Shown here: piece by piece, positions 42,629 through 51,461 of the stretch
How positions within the stretch are numbered: the stretch's first letter is position 1
Layout: each line of letters opens with the position of its first letter
NCBI RefSeq assembly: GCF_030409305.1
Contig: NZ_JAUFPQ010000017.1
Coordinates: forward strand, 194,106 to 258,105
Reading direction: 5' to 3'
Origin: Halomonas maura
GTDB lineage: Bacteria; Pseudomonadota; Gammaproteobacteria; Pseudomonadales; Halomonadaceae
Length of the DNA: 64,000 nucleotides
Translations under genes and position numbers: made by a program
Notes under the pieces: generated by a model
Told to the model about the DNA's origin: nothing
What the model saw: the letters and a program-made list of their open reading frames with translations, nothing else
Database searches by the model: none

Positions 42629-43480
42629 ATGCCAGCCAGTGCCACGACCCGCCACATCGCGCGGCGCCTGAGCAGCCACCCCAGCCAGGATGGCGACGGC
42701 GTCGCGATCCGCCGCCTCCATGACTTCGGCGGCGGGCTGGATCCCTTCCTGATGATCGACGAGCTGGAAGCCACCGCGGGTGATGACGACATCGGCGGGT
42801 TCCCCCCGCACCCGCATCGCGGCATCCAGACGCTCACCTACGCCTTGCGGGGAGGGCTGCGTCACGAGGACCACCTGGGACACCACAGCAGCATCGGCGC
42901 CGGCGATGCCCAGTGGATGCACACCGGACGCGGCATCATCCACGGCGAAATGCCCTTCACCGACGAGCGGGGCCTGCATGCCTTCCAGCTGTGGCTCAAC
43001 CTGGCGGCCCGGGACAAGCTGTCCACGCCCACCTATCGCGATGTCCGCGCCGCCGAAATGGCGCGGCTCACCAGGCCCGCCGCCGAACTCATCGCCCTGG
43101 GTGGCGACTGGCGGCTCGCCGACGGCGAGGCGACACGCGGTCCCCTCGAGGCCCTGGCGGGTCAGGGGGCGGTGGCTCACCTGCGTCTCGCGGCCGGCGG
43201 CGCCCTCGCGCTGGAGAATACCGCGACCACCCTGCTGGTGTTCGTCTTCCGCGGTCGCCTGACGGTGGCCGACGAGGCCGTCTCGCGCGGCGAGCTGGTG
43301 CGCCTCGGCCGCGGCGAGCGGCTTTCCCTCGCCAGCGAAGGCGGCGCCGAGGCCCTGCTGCTCGCCGGAGAACCCCATGGGGAGCCGATCGCCCACTACG
43401 GCCCCTTCGTGATGAACCATCGCCAAGAGCTCGAGCAGGCCATGCGCGACTACCGCGACGGCACCTTCACCGCCTCCTGA
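42629..43480 (+). CDS. Pirin family protein
   Basis: 283-residue bicupin. The N-terminal metal site is complete: HPHRGIQTLTY (two His), then the HHSSIGAGDAQWMHTGRGIIHGE segment with the remaining His and Glu. AGGAG precedes the ATG. Some pirins, such as E. coli YhiH and YhaK, are quercetinase-like or redox sensors. Divergent from a LysR regulator, and near yqjG, which suggests a role in quinone or flavonoid response. It ends in a strong T-tailed terminator region at 43621-43661. Confidence 0.93.
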   Translation: MPASATTRHIARRLSSHPSQDGDGVAIRRLHDFGGGLDPFLMIDELEATAGDDDIGGFPPHPHRGIQTLTYALRGGLRHEDHLGHHSSIGAGDAQWMHTGRGIIHGEMPFTDERGLHAFQLWLNLAARDKLSTPTYRDVRAAEMARLTRPAAELIALGGDWRLADGEATRGPLEALAGQGAVAHLRLAAGGALALENTATTLLVFVFRGRLTVADEAVSRGELVRLGRGERLSLASEGGAEALLLAGEPHGEPIAHYGPFVMNHRQELEQAMRDYRDGTFTAS

Positions 43481-43596
43481 CGCCGTGCCCGGGGGTTGCC
43501 AAGCCGCCGTGTGTCGTGCCATGCTCGGCCTTAGTAAACAGTGTTCGCTATCCAAACGCCGGCCCCTCCCTGCCCGAAGCAAGGGGCACGGCGGCT

Positions 43597-43616
43597 TACT
43601 GTATGGGTGTACAGAC
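43597..43616. promoter_or_regulatory. LexA-box-like palindrome
   Basis: TACTGTATGGGTGTACAGAC contains CTGT-N8-ACAG and keeps most of the E. coli SOS consensus. It stands 81 bp upstream of the M23 endopeptidase start and directly before a terminator-like hairpin. Whether any SOS gene depends on it is unclear. Confidence 0.4.
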
Positions 43617-43620
43617 TAGG

Positions 43621-43661
43621 CACTCCAACCATCATGGGTTATGGTTCTAGTGACTTTTTTT
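43621..43661 (+). terminator. Terminator-like hairpin with T7 tail downstream of pirin
   Basis: CACT-CC-AACCAT (43621-43632) pairs with ATGGTT-CT-AGTG (43641-43652) and is followed by TTTTTTT at 43655-43661. It ends the pirin transcript or attenuates transcription entering the M23 gene. A TATACA element (43668-43673) just after it could be the -10 of that gene. Confidence 0.6.
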
Positions 43662-43696
43662 ATGTTCTATACACCTTTTTTATTACGGCCAAATAC

Positions 43697-45400
43697 ATGA
43701 TGCGAATCCTTTATTCGCTGCCCCGCACGCACAAGTTACTGTTGTTACCCGTTGCCACCATGGTCACTGTGCTGGGCGCCCACAAGATTCTCACCTCGGT
43801 CGAGGATGCCCGCCATGATCGAGCTCCCCTCGACACCGTGCTGGTCCCCCTCGACGCCAATGCGTCCCCGGGCGTGCCTTCGCTGTCCCTCGACCACGAA
43901 CCGGTCGCCAAGGCCATGCAGGTGGCTTCACGAGCCATGGATGCCACCCGCGAGCCGGTGCCCCTGTCGCGGCTGACTGCCTCCGAGATCGTCGACCTCG
44001 ACTTCATCGAGACGGCCCAGGCCAAGCCGGCACTTGCCTCGGCCGCGCGCGATGACGCGCGGGGCGAGGCCATGGACACCGCCGCCTCTCCCCTGGACGA
44101 GGGCGCCCGCCACATGGCCATCGTGCTCGGCACGGTGGCCAGCGGCATGCTCGCCTCCAACGAACGCCTGGTCGCCGACGCCACCTCCTATGAAGAGATC
44201 TCCGAGGACGAACTCGAGCTGTTCGACGAGGGCCCGATCCTCCTCGAGGAAGAGATCGCCGCCAGCGAACCCTATGTCCCCGAGTGGCAGACCTACACCG
44301 TCCAGCCGGGTGACACCTTCGCGATCATGGCCCAGGAGCACCTGGGCATGGGCTACAGCGAAGTCATGACCCTGCTGGAGGCGATGCCCGATCCGCGCCT
44401 GCTGACCCACTGGCGGGTCGGCAACCACTTCGAGTATCAGCTCGACAGCGAGGGCGAGTTGCTCGCCCTGCGCCTGATGAAGAACGCCCGGGACGGCTAC
44501 CTGGTCGAGCGTGGCGAGCAGGGCGTCGACGTGGCGACCATCGAGCGCGCCGGCGAGTCCACCCAGCGGCTCTTTGCCGGGACGGTGAGCGGCAGCTTCG
44601 CCCGCTCGGCACAGGCCACCGGCCTGACCAGTGCCGAGGTGGCCGAGCTCGCCCACGTGCTGGAGAAGAAACTGGACTTCCGCCGCGACACCCGTCGCGG
44701 CGATCGTTTCCAGGTGCTGGTGGAATCCGACATCATCGACGGCGAGAGCCTCGACCCGCGGGTGCTGGCGGTCAACTACGATGGCGCGCGCATGGACGTG
44801 ACCCTGGTGCGCAACGGCGAGGACAACCGCTTCTACACCCCCGATGGCGCCAGTCTCGACCCGGCCTTCGACCGTCGTCCCTTCGCTGGTGACTATCGTC
44901 TGAGCTCGCCGTTCAACCCACGTCGCCACCACCCGGTGACCGGGCGCATCAGCCCCCACAAGGGCACCGACTTCGCCATGCCCAGCGGTACCGCGGTCAA
45001 TGCCCCCGCCGACGGCCGCGTGGAGAAGGTCGGCAACCACCCGGCGGCCGGCCGCTACATCGTCGTCCGGCATGACAACGGCTACAAGACCCGCTACCTG
45101 CACCTGTCGCGGCCGCTGGTCAAGCGCGGCGAGCGGGTGACCCGCGGCGAGCGCATCGCCCTGTCCGGCAACACCGGCCGCAGCACCGGCCCTCACCTGC
45201 ATTACGAGGTGCTGGTCAACAACCGCCAGGTGGATGCCATGCAGGTCGAGCTACCGGAGAGCCAGAGCCTCAGCGGCGATGCCCTGGCGGCCTTCCAGAG
45301 CCAGGCCGAACCGGTGCTGGCGGCACTGCAGGGCGGCGAGAGCGGCACCACGGTGGCCAGCACGGAAGCCGAACTCAGCGAGTCCGACGACGAGAGTTGA
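43697..45400 (+). CDS. mepM: M23 peptidoglycan endopeptidase, MepM-like
   Basis: 567 residues from the ATG pair at 43697/43700 (MMRILYSLPRTHKLLLLPVA, a typical MepM/YebA start with one membrane anchor); a GTG at 43541 would read through the terminator. LysM/OapA-like segment (YTVQPGDTFAIMAQEHLGMGY), linker domain, then the M23 catalytic domain with zinc ligands H and D in SPHKGTDFA and H-x-H in GPHLHYE. It cuts D,D-cross-links in the periplasm to allow wall growth. Longer than E. coli MepM (440) because of an acidic N-terminal region of about 120 residues. Strong terminator downstream. Confidence 0.9.
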   Translation: MMRILYSLPRTHKLLLLPVATMVTVLGAHKILTSVEDARHDRAPLDTVLVPLDANASPGVPSLSLDHEPVAKAMQVASRAMDATREPVPLSRLTASEIVDLDFIETAQAKPALASAARDDARGEAMDTAASPLDEGARHMAIVLGTVASGMLASNERLVADATSYEEISEDELELFDEGPILLEEEIAASEPYVPEWQTYTVQPGDTFAIMAQEHLGMGYSEVMTLLEAMPDPRLLTHWRVGNHFEYQLDSEGELLALRLMKNARDGYLVERGEQGVDVATIERAGESTQRLFAGTVSGSFARSAQATGLTSAEVAELAHVLEKKLDFRRDTRRGDRFQVLVESDIIDGESLDPRVLAVNYDGARMDVTLVRNGEDNRFYTPDGASLDPAFDRRPFAGDYRLSSPFNPRRHHPVTGRISPHKGTDFAMPSGTAVNAPADGRVEKVGNHPAAGRYIVVRHDNGYKTRYLHLSRPLVKRGERVTRGERIALSGNTGRSTGPHLHYEVLVNNRQVDAMQVELPESQSLSGDALAAFQSQAEPVLAALQGGESGTTVASTEAELSESDDES

Positions 45401-45418
45401 GCCCGCCCCGGCCTGCAT

Positions 45419-45451
45419 GACGATGCCCCGCCCGTGCGGGGCATCGTCGTT
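45419..45451 (+). terminator. Rho-independent terminator of mepM
   Basis: GACGATGCCCCGC-CCGT-GCGGGGCATCGTC is a perfect 13-bp stem (45419-45448) followed by GTTT. Confidence 0.8.
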
Positions 45452-45703
45452 TAGGCCCCGCCGTTCGGCCAGCCGACTCGCCGTCGCCCCTCCAGGCCAT
45501 GCCGAAGCGCTCGGTCGACAAGGCCCTCTGCCGGGGTCTCCGCACCTCGCCGCCCTGCCCCGGGGCGGCAAGCACCGCCGCGGCGGTCCCGCCTCCCGAG
45601 TTCGGCAGCTCCGGGACGGCCGCCACCCCCGTGGCGCCCTCCCGCCTGTGCAGCGGCCTCCGGCCCGGTACACTGGCGATAGGATCCCTCACGGAGCCCA
45701 CGC
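45452..45703. other. Gene-free stretch before the ABC transporter gene
   Basis: Together with the terminator this makes about 300 bp without a gene. It is very G+C-rich; open frames on both strands look like composition artefacts. A GGAG ribosome site for the downstream TTG start lies at 45693-45696. Confidence 0.5.
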
Positions 45704-47566
45704 TTGACCCGTCCTCCGGCCCACGCCGAGACGCCCCCCTCCGGGGAGGGGCGCCTGGCCACCTTCCTCGGCGTCTTTCGCTATAGCCACCGGGCCCTGG
45801 GCCTGGTCTGGCAGACCTCGCGGGGCCTGACCCTCGGGCTGGCCCTGTGCACCCTGGTGGCCGGGGTGCTGCCCGCGGTGGCCGCCTGGGTCGGCCAGCT
45901 GATCGTCGATGCGGTGGTGGCCGCCATGGACAGCCACCGCCAGGGCCAGGCGGCGCTCGCCGAGCTGCTGTGGCCGGTACTGCGCTACGTGCTGCTGGAG
46001 GCCGGGGTGGTCGCGCTGATCGCCCTGGCCCAGCGCGGCCTCTCGGCCCAGCAGTCGCTGCTGCGTGCCCTGCTGGGCCAGAAGGTCAACGTCATGATCC
46101 TCGAGAAGGCCGGCACCCTCACGCTCGCCCAGTTCGAGGACTCGGAGTTCTACGACAAGCTGACCCGAGCCCGACGAGAGGCCTCGACCCGCCCCCTGGG
46201 CCTGGTCAACAAGACCTTCGGCCTGGCCCAGAACGCCATCTCCCTGGCGAGCTTCGCGGTGCTGCTGGTGCGCTTCTCGCCCTGGGCGCTGCTGGTGCTG
46301 GTGATCGGCGCCCTGCCGGTGTTCGTCTCCGAGGCCCGCTTCTCCGGCGACGCCTTCCGGCTGTTCCGCTGGCGCTCGCCCCAGACGCGCATGCAGCTGT
46401 ACCTCGAGACGGTGCTGGCCCGGGAGGACAGCATCAAGGAGGTCAAGCTGTTCGGCCTGGAGCCGCTGCTGCTCGACCGCTACCGGCGCATCTTCGATAC
46501 CCTCTACGCCGAGGACCGCCGCCTGACGATCCGCCGCGAGACCTGGGGCTTCCTGCTCGGCCTGCTGGGCACCCTGGCCCTCTACGGCGCCTATGCCTGG
46601 GTGGTGGTGGAGACGGTGGCCGGGGCGCTGACGCTGGGCGAGATGACCATGTACCTGATGGTCTTCAGGCAGGGCCAGGCGGCGCTGTCGGCGAGCCTCA
46701 CCGCGATCGGCGGCATGTATGAGGACAACCTCTACCTCTCCAATCTCTACGAGTACCTGGAGCAGCCGGTCGCCGAGCAGAGCGGTCGGCTCACCGCCGG
46801 CGCCCGCCCCGGCGACGGCATCCGCTTCGAGGGGGTGGGCTTCACCTACCCCGGCGCCGATGCGCCGGCGCTCGCCGGCATCGACCTGCACCTGGCCCCC
46901 GGCCAGAGCCTGGCGCTGGTCGGGGTCAACGGCTCGGGCAAGACCACCCTGATCAAGCTGCTGACCCGGCTCTACGACCCCGACGAGGGGCGCATCCTGC
47001 TCGATGGCAGCAACCTGCGCGACTGGGACCTGGCCACACTGCGTCGGCGCATCGGGGTGATCTTCCAGGACTTCGTGCGCTATCAGCTCAAGGTGGGCGA
47101 GAACCTGGGGGCCGGCGACGTGGCGGCCTTCGAGGACGAGGCGCGCTGGCAGGCAGCCGCCCGGCGCGGGCTGGCCGAGGACTTCATCGCCACCATGCCG
47201 GCGGGCTACCACACCCAGCTCGGGCGCTGGTTCAAGGGCGGCCAGGAACTGTCCGGCGGCCAGTGGCAGAAGGTCGCCCTGGCCCGGGCCTACATGCGCG
47301 AGGACGCCGACATCCTGGTGCTCGACGAGCCCACCGCAGCCATGGACGCCGCCGCCGAAGCGGCGGTCTACGCCGACTTCCGCGACCACGCCCGGGACAA
47401 GATGACGGTGTTGATCTCGCACCGCTTCTCCACGGTGCGTGCCGCCGGCCAGATACTGGTCATCGATGGCGGGCGCATCCTCGAGCGCGGCGATCATGAC
47501 AGCCTGATGGAGCTGGATGGCCGCTATGCGCGGCTGTTCCGGCTGCAGGCACAGGGCTATCTGTAA
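45704..47566 (+). CDS. ABC transporter, fused permease and ATP-binding protein
   Basis: 620 residues starting at TTG 45704 (GGAG seven bases upstream; no ATG fits the N terminus). Six-helix membrane domain in residues about 25-340, then a nucleotide-binding domain: Walker A GVNGSGKTT, Q loop VIFQDFVRYQ, signature LSGGQWQK, Walker B ILVLDEPTAAMD and switch ISHRFS. This half-size exporter works as a homodimer. The membrane part resembles lipid or peptide exporters of the MsbA/ABCB kind, but no precursor, protease or lipid gene is adjacent, so the cargo is unknown. Confidence 0.92.
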   Translation: MTRPPAHAETPPSGEGRLATFLGVFRYSHRALGLVWQTSRGLTLGLALCTLVAGVLPAVAAWVGQLIVDAVVAAMDSHRQGQAALAELLWPVLRYVLLEAGVVALIALAQRGLSAQQSLLRALLGQKVNVMILEKAGTLTLAQFEDSEFYDKLTRARREASTRPLGLVNKTFGLAQNAISLASFAVLLVRFSPWALLVLVIGALPVFVSEARFSGDAFRLFRWRSPQTRMQLYLETVLAREDSIKEVKLFGLEPLLLDRYRRIFDTLYAEDRRLTIRRETWGFLLGLLGTLALYGAYAWVVVETVAGALTLGEMTMYLMVFRQGQAALSASLTAIGGMYEDNLYLSNLYEYLEQPVAEQSGRLTAGARPGDGIRFEGVGFTYPGADAPALAGIDLHLAPGQSLALVGVNGSGKTTLIKLLTRLYDPDEGRILLDGSNLRDWDLATLRRRIGVIFQDFVRYQLKVGENLGAGDVAAFEDEARWQAAARRGLAEDFIATMPAGYHTQLGRWFKGGQELSGGQWQKVALARAYMREDADILVLDEPTAAMDAAAEAAVYADFRDHARDKMTVLISHRFSTVRAAGQILVIDGGRILERGDHDSLMELDGRYARLFRLQAQGYL

Positions 47567-47792
47567 CGGGCCCTGTACCTGATTCCAACAGCACACTCCT
47601 GATCCCTCGGCATCGCGACCTGAGTGCCTGACCCTCATCGGATCGTCGACTCTCTCATCGACACGAGGAGGTCAGCGACGGCCTGGCTAGGCCTGTGAAT
47701 CTGTAACTCCAGTCCAGTGACCATGGCATCGCTACCGAGCCAAGGCCATCAAAATCCTTGAATCAGAACATCGGTGATGCTACTTTGAACCT

Positions 47793-47812
47793 GCGTTTTA
47801 ATTTTATGAAAC
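47793..47812. promoter_or_regulatory. Shared operator-like motif upstream of kduI
   Basis: GCGTTTTAATTTTAT (47793-47807), here continuing into GAAAC, recurs identically at 50469-50483 before kdgM. Half-sites GTTTTA and TGAAAC resemble the dyads of KdgR operators. It stands 20 bp upstream of the kduI start. Confidence 0.6.
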
Positions 47813-47831
47813 CAAAGGTTCTGGAGGACGC

Positions 47832-48668
47832 ATGGAAATTCGTCAGGCGATTCATAGCGAACATGCCAAGACCCTGGATACCCAGGGCCTGCGCGACCAA
47901 TTCCTGATCGAGGAGTTGTTCGTCAAGAACGAGCTTAAGCTGGTGTACAGCCATATCGACCGCATCATCGTCGGCGGTGCGCAGCCCGTCGAGGAGCCGG
48001 TGGTCGTGCCTACCTCGATGGGCAAGCAGACCGGCACCGACTACTTCCTCGAACGCCGTGAGCTCGGCACCATCAACATCGGCGGCCCCGGGGCGATCGT
48101 CGTCGACGGCACCCGCCACGAGATCGGCACCCACGAGGGCCTCTACATCGGCAAGGAGAGCCGGGATGTCCAGTTCGAGAGTACGGACCCGGCCAATCCG
48201 GCGGCTTTCTACATGGCCTGCGCCCCGGCCCACCAGGTCCATCCGACGCGCAAGGTAACCCTGGAGGATGCCTCACCCCAGACCCTGGGCGAGGCTGCCA
48301 ACAGCAACAAGCGCACCATCTACAAGTTCCTGGTGCCGGACGTGCTGCCCACCTGCCAGCTGCTGATGGGCATGACCCGGCTCGAGGAAGGCAGCCTGTG
48401 GAATACCATGCCCTGCCATACCCACGAGCGGCGCATGGAAGCCTACTTCTACTTCGACATGGCCGACGACAACCTGGTCTTCCACATGATGGGCGAGCCG
48501 CATGAGACCCGGCACCTGGTGGTGCGCAACCGCCAGGCAGTGCTGTCGCCGAGCTGGTCGCTGCACTCCGGCGTGGGCACCGGCAGCTACACCTTCATCT
48601 GGGCCATGGTCGGCGAGAACCAGACCTTTCCCGACATGGACCATGTCGCCATGGCGGACCTGCGCTGA
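47832..48668 (+). CDS. kduI: 5-dehydro-4-deoxy-D-glucuronate isomerase
   Basis: 278 residues, bicupin isomerase of pectin breakdown that turns 5-keto-4-deoxyuronate into 3-deoxy-D-glycero-2,5-hexodiulosonate. The zinc site reads H196-x-H198 and E203 ([15 protein letters not shown]) with H247 (SLHSGVG), close to E. coli numbering. GGAGG precedes the ATG. First gene of the rightward pectin arm, 16 bp before kduD, with which it forms consecutive steps. The upstream operator-like motif is shared with the KdgM porin gene. Confidence 0.96.
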   Translation: MEIRQAIHSEHAKTLDTQGLRDQFLIEELFVKNELKLVYSHIDRIIVGGAQPVEEPVVVPTSMGKQTGTDYFLERRELGTINIGGPGAIVVDGTRHEIGTHEGLYIGKESRDVQFESTDPANPAAFYMACAPAHQVHPTRKVTLEDASPQTLGEAANSNKRTIYKFLVPDVLPTCQLLMGMTRLEEGSLWNTMPCHTHERRMEAYFYFDMADDNLVFHMMGEPHETRHLVVRNRQAVLSPSWSLHSGVGTGSYTFIWAMVGENQTFPDMDHVAMADLR

Positions 48669-48684
48669 ACCGCGAGGAGGACCC

Positions 48685-49446
48685 ATGAGTGCATCGTTTT
48701 TCGACCTGAGCGGTAAGACCGCCGTCGTCACGGGCTGCAATACCGGCCTGGGCCAGGGCATGGCCCTGGGCCTGGCCGCCGCCGGCTGCAATATCGTCGC
48801 GGTCAATCGCCGTGCCCCCGAGGAGACCCAGCGCCGCGTCGAGGCGCTAGGCGTGGGCTTCCTGGCCGTGGACGCCGATCTGGCCAGCACGGCACCGATC
48901 GACGACATCCTCGCCCAGGCCGAGGCACGCTTCGGCGGCGCCGACATCCTGGTCAACAATGCCGGCATCATTCGCCGTGCCGACAGCCTGGAGTTCACCG
49001 AACAGGACTGGGACGAGGTCCTTGACGTCAACCTCAAGAGCCTGTTCTTCCTTTCCCAGGCCTTCGCCCGCGCCTGCATCGACGGGCAGCGCCGCGGCAA
49101 GATCATCAACATCGCCTCCATGCTGTCGTTCCAGGGCGGCATCCGGGTGCCCTCCTATACCGCCTCCAAGAGCGGCGTGCTTGGCCTGACCCGCCTGATG
49201 GCCAACGAGTGGGCGGCCCGCGGCATCAACGTCAATGCCATCGCCCCCGGTTACATGGCTACCAACAATACCGAGGCCCTGCGCCACGACCCCGAGCGCA
49301 GTCGCGAGATCCTGGGCCGCATTCCGGCCGGGCGTTGGGGGGGCCCCGAGGATCTGGCCGGCGCCGCGGTATTCCTGGCCTCCTCCGCCTCGGATTACGT
49401 CCACGGCCATACCCTTGCCGTGGATGGCGGCTGGCTGGCGCGTTGA
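48685..49446 (+). CDS. kduD: 2-deoxy-D-gluconate 3-dehydrogenase
   Basis: 253-residue SDR from the ATG at 48685 (GAGGAGG upstream). TGCNTGLGQG nucleotide motif, NNAGIIRR, the catalytic SMLSFQGG Ser and YTASK (Tyr-x3-Lys), and the C-terminal GRWGGPEDLAGAAVFLASSASDYVHG tail that marks KduD. It reduces diketo-deoxygluconate made by KduI to 2-keto-3-deoxygluconate. KDG kinase and KDPG aldolase are not in the window and must be encoded elsewhere. Confidence 0.95.
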   Translation: MSASFFDLSGKTAVVTGCNTGLGQGMALGLAAAGCNIVAVNRRAPEETQRRVEALGVGFLAVDADLASTAPIDDILAQAEARFGGADILVNNAGIIRRADSLEFTEQDWDEVLDVNLKSLFFLSQAFARACIDGQRRGKIINIASMLSFQGGIRVPSYTASKSGVLGLTRLMANEWAARGINVNAIAPGYMATNNTEALRHDPERSREILGRIPAGRWGGPEDLAGAAVFLASSASDYVHGHTLAVDGGWLAR

Positions 49447-49467
49447 ACCCCATGCCCATTGCCAAGA

Positions 49468-49503
49468 AACGCAGGACGCGGCCCTCGGGCCGCGTCCTGC
49501 GTT
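49468..49503. terminator. Strong terminator between kduD and the IclR gene
   Basis: AACGCAGGACGCGGCCC pairs perfectly with GGGCCGCGTCCTGCGTT (17 bp, 2-nt tip), lying between convergent genes. The minus-strand side carries a TTT/TTCTTGG stretch, so it can serve both. Confidence 0.8.
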
Positions 49504-49522
49504 GTACCGAGGACTCGACGAC

Positions 49523-50332
49523 TCAGGCCGTCTCCACCTCGCCGGCGAAGGCGTAGTCATGGAAGCCCAGCCCCTCGGAGATGCGCTCGCCGGCCTGGTG
49601 CAGCTGACGAACGTACTCCGCCCGCTTCTGATCGTCATAGCGCACTACCGGAAAGGACAGGCTGAGTGCTGCCACCGCCTGGCCGAACCGGTCGAACACC
49701 GGTACCGACAGGCAACGCACGCCGAGCTCGGCCTCTTCCCGGTCCTCGGCGACACCTTCCGCACGAATCGCCGGCAACTCGTCCATGACCGCCTCAACGC
49801 TGGTCAGGGTGTGCTGGGTATGGGGCACGAAGTCGACCGACTCCAGCACCTGCCGTGCGCGCGCCGGCTCCATCCAGGCCAGCAGGGTCTTGCCCATCGC
49901 CGTGGAGTAGACCGGGTTGCGGCGACCGATGCGCGACTGCATGCACAGGTTGTACTGGGAGTTGTACTTGTGGATGTACATGATCTGCCGGGGATCGTCA
50001 TCCAGGACCCCCAGGTGAATGGCCTCGTGGGTCGCGTCGGAGAGCTTGCGCATCTCCGCATCGGCCAGCCGGGTCAGGTCCACGTTCGAAAGCGCTGTGG
50101 CTCCCAGCTCGAAGAGCTTGAGAGTCAGCGCATATTTCTCGGACTCCTCCTCCTGGCTCACATAGCCAAGCTCCTTCATGGTCTGCAGGAAGCGATAGGC
50201 GGTGCTCTTCGACATGAAGGTGCGCTGTGACAGCTCGGAAAGGCCGATATCCCGCTGCTCGGCCAGGCCCTCGAGGATCGCGAACACCTTCATGACGGCC
50301 GCCACATTGTCGGGTTTCTGCGACGTTGCCAT
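49523..50332 (-). CDS. kdgR: IclR-family regulator, KdgR-like
   Basis: 269 residues. N-terminal winged helix (VMKVFAILEGLAEQRDIGLSELSQRTFMSKSTAYRFLQTM) and C-terminal IclR effector domain (IHLGVLDDDPRQIMYIHKYNS, GRRNPVYSTAMGKTLLAWM, ending in an SLSFPVVRYDD strand). KdgR proteins repress pectin genes and are released by KDG. It lies between kduID and kdgM/TRAP, both preceded by an identical 15-bp motif, which supports the assignment. Its own upstream contains GTTTCAC-type half-sites. Confidence 0.85.
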   Translation of the reverse strand: MATSQKPDNVAAVMKVFAILEGLAEQRDIGLSELSQRTFMSKSTAYRFLQTMKELGYVSQEEESEKYALTLKLFELGATALSNVDLTRLADAEMRKLSDATHEAIHLGVLDDDPRQIMYIHKYNSQYNLCMQSRIGRRNPVYSTAMGKTLLAWMEPARARQVLESVDFVPHTQHTLTSVEAVMDELPAIRAEGVAEDREEAELGVRCLSVPVFDRFGQAVAALSLSFPVVRYDDQKRAEYVRQLHQAGERISEGLGFHDYAFAGEVETA

Positions 50333-50468
50333 AACTTACATACCTCGTTTCACAAAAATTGGCATATCGGTCCAAATTTAACGATAAACTCGCGATCTTG
50401 CCACTCTTTTCCAATCTTCGTCGGATCTGGCCGCCATGGAAAATATCGACCAAAGTATAACAGAAACA

Positions 50469-50483
50469 GCGTTTTAATTTTAT
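50469..50483. promoter_or_regulatory. Shared operator-like motif upstream of kdgM
   Basis: GCGTTTTAATTTTAT, identical to 47793-47807. Together with the preceding AGAAAC it makes GAAAC-AGC-GTTTT, a KdgR-like dyad. It lies in the 268-bp gap between the IclR gene and kdgM and is well placed to control both. Confidence 0.6.
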
Positions 50484-50600
50484 AGGCACGATGATACATT
50501 TTTGATGAACCAAGGGACTGAAAAAGAAAACAGATTTTTCACCATCCAGGCCACACGAGACAGCCACCCGCCATCCACAAGAATCAACAATGGAGACAAC

Positions 50601-51341
50601 ATGCGAGCCTTTCCCCAGTCCAAGTGGTACACCCGCGCTACGGCGACCTGTATGGCACTGTTCCTGGCAAGCTCGGCCTCTGCCGCCGAGAACATTCTGA
50701 CGATGAAGCTCGAACACACCACCAACGACCACGCCCTGACCCTCCCCAAGATCGCCATCACCCGGCTATTCGACGATACCTCGTCGCTGACCTTGGAGAA
50801 GTCCTGGTTCTGGCAGGAAGGCTTTCATGAAAGCGGCTGGCCCAAGCATGACGAGGCCTTCGTCAACTACTCGCTTCCTTCCTGGAAAATCGGTAACACG
50901 CAGCGCTGGTCAGTCACGCCACAGCTCGGCGCCAAGTTCCGCTCCAACGTGACCCGTGCCCTCGCGGCGATCAAGGTTGGCTACCGCGGGGATGGCTGGA
51001 GTCTGGCAGGACGCTATCGCTACGAACACGAGACAACTCACGAAACGGCAGAAGAAGGGCGTGCCGGGCGCATCGATGTTTATGCCAGCTACGCTATCAA
51101 TGACGACTGGACGTTGCTCTATAACCCCCACTACCACTTCAAGCACGAGAACGACTCGCCCGATTTCGGCAGCGGCGATCGCGACTACCTCGAACAGGAG
51201 TTCCTCGCCTTCCATAAGCTGAACGCGAACAATACCATCTTCGGGGGCTATATCCGGCGGGACGAGACCAGCGATCAAGCATCAGTGGATCCCGGACAGC
51301 GCTATAGCTCCTGGCTGCTCGGCTACCAATACAAATTCTGA
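50601..51341 (+). CDS. kdgM: KdgM-family oligogalacturonate porin
   Basis: 246 residues from the ATG at 50601, with GGAG upstream. Signal peptide MRAFPQSKWYTRATATCMALFLASSASAA, then a 12-strand barrel typical of KdgM (LTLEKSWFWQEGFHESGWPKHDE, WSLAGRYRYEHET, WLLGYQYKF with the terminal aromatic). It passes acidic oligogalacturonates across the outer membrane. G+C is lower than in the core genome. It precedes the TRAP transporter genes, which would carry the product over the inner membrane. Confidence 0.9.
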   Translation: MRAFPQSKWYTRATATCMALFLASSASAAENILTMKLEHTTNDHALTLPKIAITRLFDDTSSLTLEKSWFWQEGFHESGWPKHDEAFVNYSLPSWKIGNTQRWSVTPQLGAKFRSNVTRALAAIKVGYRGDGWSLAGRYRYEHETTHETAEEGRAGRIDVYASYAINDDWTLLYNPHYHFKHENDSPDFGSGDRDYLEQEFLAFHKLNANNTIFGGYIRRDETSDQASVDPGQRYSSWLLGYQYKF

Positions 51342-51461
51342 CCCCCGCCGATCCGGGAAGGGAGGGGCCCCTTCCCCTCGATACCAGCCGATGAGCCAGG
51401 AGTAGCCACATGATGCTAGACAATCTTCACGTCAAAATTCCCGATGAAAGAGGGAGCCGGA

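Noticed and set aside
42530-43582. In-frame N-terminal extension of the 41615-42529 LysR gene to 43582
   Set aside because: The extension runs antisense through the pirin gene, and the family start MSRVTLAQWQ with its helix-turn-helix lies at 42529.
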